From assembly GCA_947459425.1 (NCBI GenBank), contig CANHDJ010000017.1, positions 1-63,822 on the forward strand: a DNA stretch of 63,822 bases. Reading direction: 5' to 3'. Below the pieces are notes generated by a model, which was given only the letters and a program-made list of their open reading frames with translations, had not been told where the DNA came from and made no database searches. The stretch comes from Ignavibacteria bacterium (lineage in GTDB: Bacteria > Bacteroidota > Ignavibacteria > Kapaibacteriales > UBA4661). Below, one piece after another: positions 8,756 through 18,400 of the stretch. How positions within the stretch are numbered: the stretch's first letter is position 1; each line of letters begins with the position of its first letter. The translations under genes and the position numbers were made by a program.

Positions 8756-9958
8756 ATGATTTCTGTTGCCGAAGCCATCGTACTTGTTGAACAGCACACC
8801 CCCAAGCCTCAAGGCGCTTTGCATAGCCTCAGTACAGCCGCAGGATTGGTGCTGGCGCAAAACTACAATGCAAGCGAAGATTCTCCGCGCTTCACCAATA
8901 GTGCCATGGATGGCTTTGCCGTGCGCTTCGCGGACATTCTGCCGCATATACGCTTGCTCATTACGGGCGAAAGTAGTGCTGGAAATGCTGCGCAAAGCGC
9001 TCTTGCTGCAAACACGGTAATACGCATATCAACAGGAGCGCTGTTGCCCTTGGGAGCAGATACCATCGTGCCTCTGGAGGATTGTTTGGTGGAAGCAGAC
9101 GAAATGCAAGTGCGAAAGCATCCCACGCAAGGGCAGTTTGTTCGCCGCCAAGCAAGCGAATACGCTATCGGAGCGCCGATATTACGCAATGGCGACGAAC
9201 TCACGCCCGCACGAATAGCAATGGCGGCACAGCACGGATTAACCGAACTGAGTGTTTTCCCACCGCCCAGTGTGGCACTACTTTCAACAGGAAATGAGCT
9301 GGTAGAAGCGCACGAAACGCCCATAGGTACGCAAATTCGCAATGCAAATGTGCCAATGCTTGCGGCAGCAATCCGGCAATCCGGCGCTCGTCTCGCTCAT
9401 ACCTCGCACGTAAAGGATGATTTTGAGCAGGTCTGCGAAGCGCTTGCAGAAGCGGTACGGCTTGCCGATGTGGTTGTGACAACAGGCGGTGCATCGGTGG
9501 GCGAACACGATTTTATTAAACAAACCGCACAAACGCTTGGCTTTGAGACCATCTTCTGGCGTATTCGCCAAAAGCCCGGAAAACCGATGTTCTTTGCCAA
9601 ACGTACCTTGGAAGGCAGAACCACACTGCTTTTTGGACTGCCGGGCAACCCCGTTTCGACTCTTATGACATTTTTATACTACGTCCAACCAACACTTGCC
9701 CGAATGATGGGGAAAAACCTAGCACAACGGCGCACACAAGCGCGTATCAGCACCGACCTTGCGAATATGCACGGAAGAGCAGAATTTGTGCGTGTTCGTC
9801 TCATTAAAGAGCAGGGAAATGAGATTCCTCTTGCCGTGCCGCTTCCCAAGCAGGATTCTGCCATGCTTACGTCTATGACTGAAGCTGATGGTTTTGTGTT
9901 TTTGGATGTAGAAGCAAGAGTGGAGGCGGGTTCGTTGGTCAATGTGCAAGAATTTTAA
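8756..9958 (+). CDS. moeA: Molybdopterin molybdotransferase MoeA
   Basis: A 400-residue MoeA/gephyrin E-domain protein that inserts molybdate into adenylated molybdopterin in the cytoplasm. It shows the N-terminal NSAMDGFAVR motif, GALLPLGADTIVPLED, the MoCF-binding core TGNELVE ... GGASVGEHDF, and GLPGNPVSTLMTF. Length is normal for MoeA. ATG 8756 is chosen, although a TTG four codons upstream is in frame. No other moa/moe gene is in the window. Its last 4 nt overlap the end of the convergent TPR kinase gene. Confidence 0.93.
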   Translation: MISVAEAIVLVEQHTPKPQGALHSLSTAAGLVLAQNYNASEDSPRFTNSAMDGFAVRFADILPHIRLLITGESSAGNAAQSALAANTVIRISTGALLPLGADTIVPLEDCLVEADEMQVRKHPTQGQFVRRQASEYAIGAPILRNGDELTPARIAMAAQHGLTELSVFPPPSVALLSTGNELVEAHETPIGTQIRNANVPMLAAAIRQSGARLAHTSHVKDDFEQVCEALAEAVRLADVVVTTGGASVGEHDFIKQTAQTLGFETIFWRIRQKPGKPMFFAKRTLEGRTTLLFGLPGNPVSTLMTFLYYVQPTLARMMGKNLAQRRTQARISTDLANMHGRAEFVRVRLIKEQGNEIPLAVPLPKQDSAMLTSMTEADGFVFLDVEARVEAGSLVNVQEF

Positions 9959-12159
9959 GTGTCGGCAGCACGAGGAAACTCCACGAAAAACGTTGCGCCC
10001 TCGCCCAAGACCGATTCACACCCCACACGCCCCTGCATTGCCTCGGCGAGACGCTTGACAATCGATAACCCCAGACCGGTACTGTGTTCTCCGGCAGTTG
10101 GTTGGGCGGAAAGCCGCGCAAATTTGCCAAAGAGTCGTTTTTTATCCTCCTCGCTAATGCCCGGTCCTTCGTCCTGAACCTCTAACCGCACGACACTCTC
10201 ATCGCCCAGTAGTCGCACAAATACACGCTTTTGTATAGGCGAATATTTTATCGCATTAGAAATCAGGTTGTCAATGATTTCTGTGGCAATCCCCGCATCA
10301 ACGATGACCGTTGCGGCGCTTTGCCTCGTGTTCTCAACGTGGAGTTTCATAGCTTTTGCAGAGGCTCGTTCTTGATAATCGTGGACGGAATGTTCGACAA
10401 GCGCGGCTAAATCAAGTGTTTGGCGGTTAATATTGAGATTACCCGTCTCAATGGCGTTAATATCCAGCAGATTGGTAATAATGCTTGCCATACGCTGCGA
10501 TGCGGTAATAATCCCGCCAAGCCGCTCGTGGACTGCCTCGCGGGTGAGGCGGTCATAATACTCGCGGATGCTTGAAGCGCTCATTGTGATAGCCGTCAGT
10601 GGGTTTTTTAGGTCATGAGCGGCAATACCGAGAAACTCATTTTTTTCAACGTTAAGCTGTTGCAGTGTAAGATTTTGCTCGTGGAGTTGTGTGTTGGCAA
10701 TTTCGATTTCTGCGGCTTGGTCTTCTAAAATTTGCTGTTGACGCATAATTTCGTCGTTTTTCTGCTGCAACGCTGATTGTGCGCGGGCTTGAATCCGATA
10801 GCGCTGGATGAGCAAACCGGCGATAACAAGCAGAACGATAACTCCGAGCATCAAGCCGTTTCGCGTCATTGCATCCCGTTTTAATGCGGCTTCCTGAAGG
10901 GCATTATCTTTGGTGAGCGCCTCAATTTCCCGTTTTCGCTTCTCCGCATCGTATAGTGTGGTCATTTCAGCAATTTTTTTTGTGCTTTCGGCAGAAAAAA
11001 GGGAATCATGTAAAGCAGAAGAGCGTTTGTGATACTGATACGCCAGTGCATAATTACCCGATGCCGCATACAATTCGCTGGCAATATCGTACAGGCTTTG
11101 CGTGAGCGATTGAATCTGCAACGTATCGGCAAGTACGAGTGCGGGGCGAACAAAGGAAAAGGCTTTGGGGACGTTGTTTTGTGCTGCATACAAACGGGCG
11201 AGATTCAGCAGAGCAGAGCCTTCATTACGCGGGTCTTTGAGTTTGCGACACAGTTCCAAACAACGCAGAAAATAGAGTTCGGCGCGGTCGTAGCGCTTTT
11301 GCAGCAGAGAAACTTCGCCCAAATAGCGCGTTGACCAAATCATCCCAATACCATGCTCCGAAGCCTCATCCAAAGCCAATGCTTGGGAGAAATTCGCAAA
11401 TGCTTCTTCATATTTTCCTTCTTCTTGGAGCATAACACCAATGCCGTTGTACGCCACTGCTGCACCATGTTTATCGCCAACTGCCTGAAACGCCGACACG
11501 GATTTCCGGGTGTATTCGAGCGCTTGTGCTTTATAGCCTTGGTCGCGGTAAATATCGCCAATATTGCTGAGTGACCATGCCACGGACGTTTTTTCGCCGA
11601 TGCTTTCGCGCAAACGGAGTGCTTTGAAATGGCTTTCCAGTGCGAGGTCGTAGCGCCCGCGTGCAAAATGAACGTTGCCGATATTGTGATAGCACCACGC
11701 CGCCGTTGATTTATCCCCCAATTTCTCGACAACGGCAAGCGCTTTGTAGCTGTATTCCAAACATTCATCAAAACGGCTTTTTTTGCGGTGGATATAGGCA
11801 AGATTATTCAGCGCAATACCTTTGCCGCGCTCAAAGGAAATACGCTCGGCGTAGCTTAACATCCGCTGTGCGTAGCTCATTGCCGAATCGGGATAACTTC
11901 CCCAAAGTGCTTTTGTAATATCGCCAAGAATCAGTACCGAAAGTGTGTCATCGTGGGCGTTCTGAGCTATTGTGAATGCTTGATTGAGACTATCGACATT
12001 GCGTTTGCTCTGCTGACTATGGGTCAAAAAAGGGAAGAGAACGATGAGACAACCACACAATGCCGCAAGGTGCGGTATCCGCCAACGGTAAACGATGCAA
12101 TATGGAATCCTAAGCGGCATAATTGGAAAGAAAGATAGTGTATGGCGTAAAGACCGCAA
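9955..12159 (-). CDS. TPR-repeat sensor histidine kinase
   Basis: A 734-residue kinase. An N-terminal signal/anchor segment ends near THSQQ. About seven tetratricopeptide repeats follow (roughly 60-390, e.g. ALNNLAYIHRKKSRFDECLEY and YHNIGNVHFARGRYDLALE). Then come a transmembrane helix around 435 (LMLGVIVLLVIAGLLIQRY), a coiled coil, and HisKA with GIAAHDLKNPLTA (His515). The HATPase has NLISNAIKYS, DEGPGI and STGLGLSIVKRL. In this design periplasmic TPRs sense a protein or peptide ligand. No regulator is adjacent. A second ATG at 12120 gives a slightly shorter signal peptide and is equally possible. Confidence 0.88.
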   Translation of the reverse strand: MRSLRHTLSFFPIMPLRIPYCIVYRWRIPHLAALCGCLIVLFPFLTHSQQSKRNVDSLNQAFTIAQNAHDDTLSVLILGDITKALWGSYPDSAMSYAQRMLSYAERISFERGKGIALNNLAYIHRKKSRFDECLEYSYKALAVVEKLGDKSTAAWCYHNIGNVHFARGRYDLALESHFKALRLRESIGEKTSVAWSLSNIGDIYRDQGYKAQALEYTRKSVSAFQAVGDKHGAAVAYNGIGVMLQEEGKYEEAFANFSQALALDEASEHGIGMIWSTRYLGEVSLLQKRYDRAELYFLRCLELCRKLKDPRNEGSALLNLARLYAAQNNVPKAFSFVRPALVLADTLQIQSLTQSLYDIASELYAASGNYALAYQYHKRSSALHDSLFSAESTKKIAEMTTLYDAEKRKREIEALTKDNALQEAALKRDAMTRNGLMLGVIVLLVIAGLLIQRYRIQARAQSALQQKNDEIMRQQQILEDQAAEIEIANTQLHEQNLTLQQLNVEKNEFLGIAAHDLKNPLTAITMSASSIREYYDRLTREAVHERLGGIITASQRMASIITNLLDINAIETGNLNINRQTLDLAALVEHSVHDYQERASAKAMKLHVENTRQSAATVIVDAGIATEIIDNLISNAIKYSPIQKRVFVRLLGDESVVRLEVQDEGPGISEEDKKRLFGKFARLSAQPTAGEHSTGLGLSIVKRLAEAMQGRVGCESVLGEGATFFVEFPRAADT

Positions 12160-12331
12160 TATTGCGGTAAAAGGGGACTTTTACAATGAAAATTTTGGGA
12201 ATATCGCATTTGTTGGCTATGGAGGTTGTGAACAATGCAAAAAATCCTGTATCTTTGCTCATTCAAACAGAGCGTGACAGATTCTCACGCAGCATTTCTC
12301 GATCATTGTTCTTACTTACTCTTATTCCATT

Positions 12332-12781
12332 ATGACCCAGCAAGCACCTCATCAGCACAGCCACCCGACGCTTGATGCCATTATCAATGTTGCAATGGCT
12401 TCCGAATTTTTGCGTACGCAAGTAGATAAAGCGGTTGCGCCGATTCGTATTACGGGCGTTCAATATAATATTTTGCGAATTTTGAAGCGAGTGCATCCGC
12501 AGGGCATTTCACGGACGGAAGTCTTGAAACACCTTATCGAAAAAAGTGTTGATGTTACGCGGTCTATTGACGGCTTGATTCGTTTGGGCTTTGCCGAGCG
12601 AGTGCGCCCCGAAGAAGACCGACGTTTGTCCATCACATCCATCACTGAACAAGGGATGCAAGCGTTGAAAGACGTTGACCCGCATTTTTTTGCGATGATG
12701 GGGGTTATGAGCGAAACGCTCACCGAAGATGAGTTCCGCGAACTATCGCGCCTTTGTCGGAAATTAATGCAGTCGGCATAA
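12332..12781 (+). CDS. MarR-family winged-helix transcriptional regulator
   Basis: A 149-residue protein. A helical N-terminus (AIINVAMASEFLRTQVDKAV) precedes a winged helix: GVQYNILRILKRVHPQGISRTEVLKHLIEKSVDVTRSIDGLIRLGFAERVRPEEDRR, where the R-x-x-x-x-D-R-R wing is diagnostic of MarR. The C-terminal helix EFRELSRLCRKLM completes the dimer interface. MarR proteins usually repress a neighbouring gene in response to small phenolic or oxidant ligands. The next gene (LOG family) is separated by an inverted-repeat element, so the target is not clear. Confidence 0.9.
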   Translation: MTQQAPHQHSHPTLDAIINVAMASEFLRTQVDKAVAPIRITGVQYNILRILKRVHPQGISRTEVLKHLIEKSVDVTRSIDGLIRLGFAERVRPEEDRRLSITSITEQGMQALKDVDPHFFAMMGVMSETLTEDEFRELSRLCRKLMQSA

Positions 12782-12828
12782 TCGGCGGCTTGTAACTAAT
12801 TCATCCGATTGCGCAGAATACTTGTCGT

Positions 12829-12938
12829 ATTCGCCCCCTTGACAAAGGGGGAACGGGGGATTAAACGGTTGAATACCGCGTGAAATCTTTCGTTGTGGAC
12901 AGAAAATCCCCCGTTCCCCTTTTATCAAGGGGGCGAAT
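12829..12938. repeat. Inverted-repeat element (~110 bp, 34-nt arms)
   Basis: The left arm begins ATTCGCCCCCTTGACAAAGG and continues to 12862. The right arm (12905-12938) is its near-exact reverse complement, beginning AATCCCCCGTTCCCCTTTTA. The arms differ by a few bases and enclose about 42 nt. There is no coding capacity. It looks like a small non-autonomous palindromic insertion between marR and the LOG gene. The RNA would fold into a long hairpin that could separate the two genes transcriptionally. Confidence 0.75.
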
Positions 12939-13003
12939 GAGTGGGGCTAGTTACGATACAAAATCTTATTTATGTCTCACGTGTAACACTTATTTTATTT
13001 TCC

Positions 13004-13861
13004 ATGAAAAAAGCACCAAAAACACTTGAACGCGCACCAAAAGCATATAAAAACACTGACTTTCTGAACAGTAAAGATGCCCGCAGCATACGCATTCTTG
13101 CAGAATATCTGCACCCTGAGCAAACATTTCGCCACGTCCCGATGCTCGGAACAATAGCCTTTTTCGGCTCGGCGCGTATTCGTTCGGAAGAAGAGTTTAA
13201 GGCGGACGAGGTACGTTTGCACCAAGCCTTGCAGAATGCAAAAGCGAGTGATAAAAAATACGCTGAATCCGCGCTTGACCGTCTTTTGCGGCAACGACGC
13301 TTCACCGATTATTACAACCATGCAGTGGAATTAGCGCACAAACTCACCGAATGGACGCTGACATTGCCTAAACACAAGCGCTTGCTTATCTGCTCCGGCG
13401 GCGGTCCGGGTATCATGGAAGCGGCGAATCGTGGGGCGTACAATGCCGGTGGGGAATCCATTGGCTTAAATATTAGCTTGCCATTTGAGCAGTTCCCAAA
13501 CCCGTACATTTCGCCCGATCTCAATTTTGAGTTTCACTATTTTTTCATTCGTAAGTTTTGGTTTATGAATCTTGCCAAAGCGCTCATTGTTTTTCCGGGC
13601 GGATTTGGCACAATGGATGAACTTTTTGAACTACTTACGCTCGTGCAGACACAAAAAATTACGAAAGAAATGCCCATTATGCTTTATGGGAGAGAATTTT
13701 GGAAAAATTTATTTAACTTCGAGTATCTTGCCGAAACAGGAATGATCAGTGAAGAAGATTTGATGCTGTTTCACTTTGCTGACGACCCCGACGAGGCGTT
13801 TGAGTATTTGAAGCGTGAATTAACCCGTATTCATTCATTGGACGACCATCATGTTGCCTGA
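13004..13861 (+). CDS. LOG-family (TIGR00730-type) Rossmann-fold protein
   Basis: A 285-residue member of the LOG / 'lysine decarboxylase-like' family. Markers are GTIAFFGSARIRS near residue 55, GGGPGIMEAANRGAYNAGGESIGLNI, and the nucleotide-binding signature PGGFGTMDELFE. Enzymes of this family hydrolyse nucleoside 5'-monophosphates; some are cytokinin-activating phosphoribohydrolases and others are PpnN-type. It is longer at the N-terminus than plant-type LOG proteins, like the bacterial type II group. ATG 13004 is preferred over an in-frame ATG 63 nt upstream that abuts the inverted repeat. The end overlaps the next gene, indicating an operon. Confidence 0.9.
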   Translation: MKKAPKTLERAPKAYKNTDFLNSKDARSIRILAEYLHPEQTFRHVPMLGTIAFFGSARIRSEEEFKADEVRLHQALQNAKASDKKYAESALDRLLRQRRFTDYYNHAVELAHKLTEWTLTLPKHKRLLICSGGGPGIMEAANRGAYNAGGESIGLNISLPFEQFPNPYISPDLNFEFHYFFIRKFWFMNLAKALIVFPGGFGTMDELFELLTLVQTQKITKEMPIMLYGREFWKNLFNFEYLAETGMISEEDLMLFHFADDPDEAFEYLKRELTRIHSLDDHHVA

Positions 13862-13871
13862 AAAAAGCATT

Positions 13872-14810
13872 ATGACCGAAGAAGAGCAGCCGCTTGGTAT
13901 TCACTCTGTTGGCAGTGAGGAGCTTGTTTTACCGCCCGGCATCAAAGTGTCGGAGTTTCTCGCGGTTGAGCATCTTCTTGATGATCCCGATGAGGACGTT
14001 GTAACGGCAGTACGTGAAAAAATGATCAGTTATGGTTATCGGGTTGTTCCTTACCTGCGCGGGCATATTTTGCAGTATCCGAATCTCAGAGCCAAAGAGA
14101 CCGTAATGGCTGTCGTGCAGCATCACCAAAAAACGGCGCTAACGGCATTGATTAACCTTGTTCAAGAGGCGAAAGACGCGAAGAGCGATATTGACCTTGA
14201 GCAAGCATTTGTGCTGTTATCGCGTTTTGGCTACCCTGAGACCGATACTGAGGTGATAGCGACCGCTCTGGATGAAATTGCGCTGCGAACACACGCAATC
14301 TTTATGAAGTCTTCTCAGCACAACGACTTAGGCTTGCTTTTGAGTATGAATCAGGCATTCTTCGAGGAGACCGGATTTGCCGGAGCGGAGGACGATTGCT
14401 ACCACAATCCCGATAATACCTTTGCGCACACGCTTTGGAAAACCAAACGCGGCATACCAATTTCGCTCAGTGCCTTGTATTTGCTCATTGCGGAGCGAAC
14501 AGGGATGAACTTATATGGAGTTGGTATGCCGGCTCATTTTCTTGTTTTTCATCCGGAATTGGATATTTTTATTGATGCGTTCAATAACGGCGCATTCCTT
14601 TCGCGTGATGATTGCAAGCGCTTTATCAAGAGTGCCGGGTTCTCCTTTGAGCCATCAATGCTGGAAAAAGTCTCGAATATTGCAATTTTGATGCGTATGA
14701 TTCGCAACCTGATTTTTGCGTATTCTAAGACCGATAATGCGTGGGAAATAGATGAACTCCATGAACTGAGCGCAACAATTTTAGAAACAATGAATCAAGA
14801 AGAAGAGTAG
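13872..14810 (+). CDS. SirB1-like transglutaminase-family protein
   Basis: A 312-residue soluble protein. The first ~150 residues look like HEAT-type helices (EHLLDDPDEDVVTAVREKMISYGYRVVPYLRGHI). The second half matches the SirB1/transglutaminase-like domain: KTKRGIPISLSALYLLIAERTGMNLYGVGMPAHFLVFHPELDIFIDAFNNGAFLSRDDC. SirB1-type proteins usually lack the catalytic Cys of transglutaminases, and here too no Cys sits at the nucleophile position. Function is not established. An earlier ATG at 13851 overlaps the LOG gene by 11 nt, so the two are probably translated together. Confidence 0.85.
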   Translation: MTEEEQPLGIHSVGSEELVLPPGIKVSEFLAVEHLLDDPDEDVVTAVREKMISYGYRVVPYLRGHILQYPNLRAKETVMAVVQHHQKTALTALINLVQEAKDAKSDIDLEQAFVLLSRFGYPETDTEVIATALDEIALRTHAIFMKSSQHNDLGLLLSMNQAFFEETGFAGAEDDCYHNPDNTFAHTLWKTKRGIPISLSALYLLIAERTGMNLYGVGMPAHFLVFHPELDIFIDAFNNGAFLSRDDCKRFIKSAGFSFEPSMLEKVSNIAILMRMIRNLIFAYSKTDNAWEIDELHELSATILETMNQEEE

Positions 14811-14819
14811 TGAATCACT

Positions 14820-15206
14820 ATGCCAACGCAGCCGCCCATTATCCTTGCAACCGACGACAAACGCCTTCAACACAAGGCAGAACGGCTTTTTTCGGGCAGT
14901 GCGGTAGGGGTGCATATCGTAACCACAGCAGAAAGCATTGTCAGCCTTCTTGAAGTCAGTCTTGCGCAGCATCCTGACGTGCAACACTATGTTTTTATTG
15001 ACCTTGATGCCAAAGACTTTCATGGATACGATATAGCACGAGATGTAAAAGAGGCACAGCCAACCGTACATATTATCGGCGCATCATTCGGCACAGAACC
15101 TACTATTATACAGAAAACCAAAATCTACCGTATTGACTCGCTTTTACAACGATTTGCAATGGAAAAACTCCTCAAAACGATGGCGGAGAATGTGCAGCAA
15201 GCATAG
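14820..15206 (+). CDS. Stand-alone receiver-like (CheY-fold) protein, degenerate
   Basis: A 128-residue protein that follows the receiver pattern loosely. It opens with PPIILATDDKRLQ where the acidic pair is expected. The YVFIDLDAKDFHGYDIA strand-loop has an Asp at the phosphoacceptor position and Gly eight residues on, but Ala-Lys replaces the usual Met-Pro. Near the end IIGASFGT supplies the Ser/Thr. The conserved Lys loop is hard to identify, so phosphorylation may be lost. It starts 9 nt after the SirB1-like gene and is the third gene of that operon. I do not recognise a specific role. Confidence 0.6.
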   Translation: MPTQPPIILATDDKRLQHKAERLFSGSAVGVHIVTTAESIVSLLEVSLAQHPDVQHYVFIDLDAKDFHGYDIARDVKEAQPTVHIIGASFGTEPTIIQKTKIYRIDSLLQRFAMEKLLKTMAENVQQA

Positions 15207-15389
15207 TTTTGAGTGTTCAGTGTTGAGTATGAAAAGTATAAGCGAGGTTAGAGGTTGTTCGCATTAAGTATTGGATTCAATAAAAGGGGATAGTAACTTT
15301 GTATTTCAAGATATTAAGTTGTTTCACTGGAATCAATTACTTTACATAAGATTGATTCTTTGGAAAATATTACCCATCATAAAACAGGA

Positions 15390-15438
15390 GTGCGAACGTA
15401 GCTCGCTCCTCACGGAAGCAAATTTCGTTCGTTCGCAC
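15390..15438. repeat. Inverted repeat in the 3' intergenic region
   Basis: GTGCGAACG at 15390-15398 pairs perfectly with CGTTCGCAC at 15430-15438. It lies in the 269-nt gap between the receiver-like gene and the convergent VWA-OmpA gene. No T-run follows, so a terminator role is weak. The rest of that gap is AT-rich, and I see no gene in it. Confidence 0.5.
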
Positions 15439-15475
15439 CCCAAGTTTCTTTAGGTAACGGTATTATTCCAAGAAT

Positions 15476-18400
15476 TTATTCTGCTCGCCAGATTTTCATA
15501 ACTTCCACACGTCGGCATCTTGCTCGGTACAGCGCTGCTGACTCTTTGGGACGGCGCTCCAGAAGTTGTTTATTGCCCGACGATGTAGATACAATGAGCG
15601 ATTCGGCAACGCCGCGCTGTATTAATTCCTTGACGACGTATTCTGCGCGTTGCCAGCCTTCGGCGCGATTTGCATCATCCGAAGCCGTTTCGTCTGTATG
15701 CCCGACGATAACAACCTTGGCGAGTTGCCCCGCTACGCCTTTAATTTCAGCCGCTAAACGGTCGAGTTCCTCCGCAAAGGGTCTATTAAGCGGTACGCCA
15801 TTAGAATCAATCGAAAGAGGCTTCACATCTTTTGTATCGGCAAAACTGAGCCGAACAACAGATATTTCCGGCATTCGCACCTTGCGCTTGGGAACGTCTA
15901 GAACGGCGCTTTCATTGGTGGCGGTGTCAGAAATTGCCACAATCTCAGGCGCACGAGAAATCGAAGTATTTCTCCGCATTGATTCGGCAAGCGTTGTCCG
16001 CAGAACCGTTCTCGCACGATTCTCTTCCGCAGCATCCTCGTCAATACGCTGCTTTTTCAACGTAGTAATGGCTTGTGTTACTGATAGTGTATCTGTTTTG
16101 CGGTAAAACATCCGAAAACGCTCCGCTCCAAATTCACCTCTCGACTCAATGCGTACCTCCGCACTCACTCCTTTTGCCAAACGGAAGGAATATACGCCCT
16201 CATCATTGGTCTCGGTTCGCACCAAAACATCATTATTTGCTTGATTTTTGACCACAATCGGAATACCACGCAAATTTCTGGATGCTTCTTCTTGTACTGA
16301 CTCATCATCAAAGCGAACGCGCCCTTGAATCGTCACAAATGGGGTTAATCGAAACACGGTAAATCTTTGTTCAAGTGTATCACCTGCTCGAATGCCATGA
16401 GTGTCAATTTTATATTCAGGTGATTCATATTGTGTAACAGATGTTGGGATAATTTTTACAGTGTATTTTCTACCACTGACAATTGCTACTTCAAACTGCC
16501 CTCTGTTTTTGGCAAGAGCCTTGCGATCCATGCTCACAAGGGGCAATTCGTAGCCAAGATTGTCACGTAGGTGAATATCTGCCTGAAGTGACGCACCAGT
16601 ATCGTCAAGCACTGTACCACGCAAGACTGTCCGCGACAGCAGGAGAATTTCTTGCCGCAAGGTGTCGCCGAAACTCGCACGGGAAGCATCCAGCGTCCGC
16701 ATAACCACGCCGAGTGCGTTATCGCTCTCAGACCGCACAACCATGCGGTATTTACGCCCTTCGATAATTGCTTGCGAAAACGTGCCGTCTGCTCGTGTGC
16801 GAAAAGGTCCGATAACATTCGATTCGGCATCGGTGAGCGTAAGCGACGCAAGAACGGGAGAACCGTCGGCGCGGCGCACCACACCAGCGAATTGTGTCGT
16901 TTTGCTCAATGCCGGGGGCGCTGTTGTGACGGCATAAAGCATTGCTGTTTCCCTGCCAATCTGCGTAAGAACGTCAGTAAAGGGCTTCGCAATATCGTAT
17001 TCCCGCCCTAAGGTCAGGTACGCCGTCGGCACACCGTTGTTTTCGCACGGTTTCACGATTTTTACAAGAGAAATGTGCTTGTCCCACAGCTCTCGCAATG
17101 CCAAAACCTCGCGTAATGCGGGTCTTCGCCCCGAATACATGATTTCGTCTGAAATCACAATACCGATGCGCTCTGCGCCCGGACGAAATTTCATCCCGGC
17201 AAGCTCGTCCAGCGCATTCGGTGTGTATTCGTCGCGCTGCGTGGCTTCGGCACGGGCAAGAAATTCATCAAAACGATCCAGCCTGTCTGTTGGCTGCAAA
17301 ACATCAATAATATCAATTCCATACAAAATACCGCCAAGACGAGCATCGGCACCGCTTCGCTGCAATTCACGGGCAAAAAACTCAATATTTGACCGCACTT
17401 CCTTGATTTTTTCGCGCATACTGCCCGAACAGTCTATCAATATCACCACATCTATCGGCACGGCTATCGTCGTATCAAGCCTCTGCACCGCAATAATACT
17501 CTCTGCGGGCTTGCCGGAAGCACCGCGCACAACAAAATCGGACGCATCAAGCCCCTGCACACTGCGTCCAAGCGAATCGGTCACACGCACAATCGTCGTG
17601 ACCAATGGAAAGCGAGAATACACGGTACTTTTTAACTCACATCGGTGTTGTTTTACGGTGGAGATATTGAACGCATCCGGTTTTGCCAATACTTCTGTGA
17701 CACGAGGCGTGTTGTAAAAGCGTGTCCGCAGTGCAGTAAAAAATGCTGCCGAATCTTTTGTCAGCCCCATATCGGCAAATGATTCCGCTAAAATCGGATT
17801 CAGGCGCGGAAGCGCAGCAAGAAAGACGACGGGGTCGTCAAATGCAGTATTGATGCTGCCTAGGCAGTATTCGTCATCAAGCCGCTTGCCCCGTAATTGC
17901 CCAAAAGTGTGTGCTTTATCACCGGAAAAATGGGCAATAATCGTATGTTCCATCGGTGATACAGGTGTAACACCTAATACATATCCCAAATCAATAATAT
18001 CACTATTCACCTCGAAGCCCAGTCGTGCTGCGGGCTGTAGGAGAGAAATATTTCCCGTCACAACAACCGATGAATTGAGCATCCCCCAACTGACTCCCAC
18101 ATCAAGGCTTGGCTGTGCTGGAAAACTCCACGACCCGGAACGAAACATTGCCAGCGCCGTAATATCAGGCGTGATCGAATAGGCAGCCGAGCCAACCACC
18201 TGCACCATACCGGGCGCAAGCCGAATATATCCAACGTCTGTTCCTGTATCTTCGTCCATCTTCATCGTCGTAGCAGAAGCGCTCAAAAGCAAGCCCGGAA
18301 GAGGCTTGTAGAGAATCGAAGCGTTATAGTCGAAATACCCGCCCCCCGCAAAGCTCAGACGAAACCCCGCTCCGCCCCACAGCACGTCATCAAGAAGCGC

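Noticed and set aside
15271-15453. 60-residue plus-strand open frame in the gap before the VWA-OmpA gene
   Set aside because: No start signal, no recognisable domain and unbiased AT-rich composition; it overlaps an inverted repeat.
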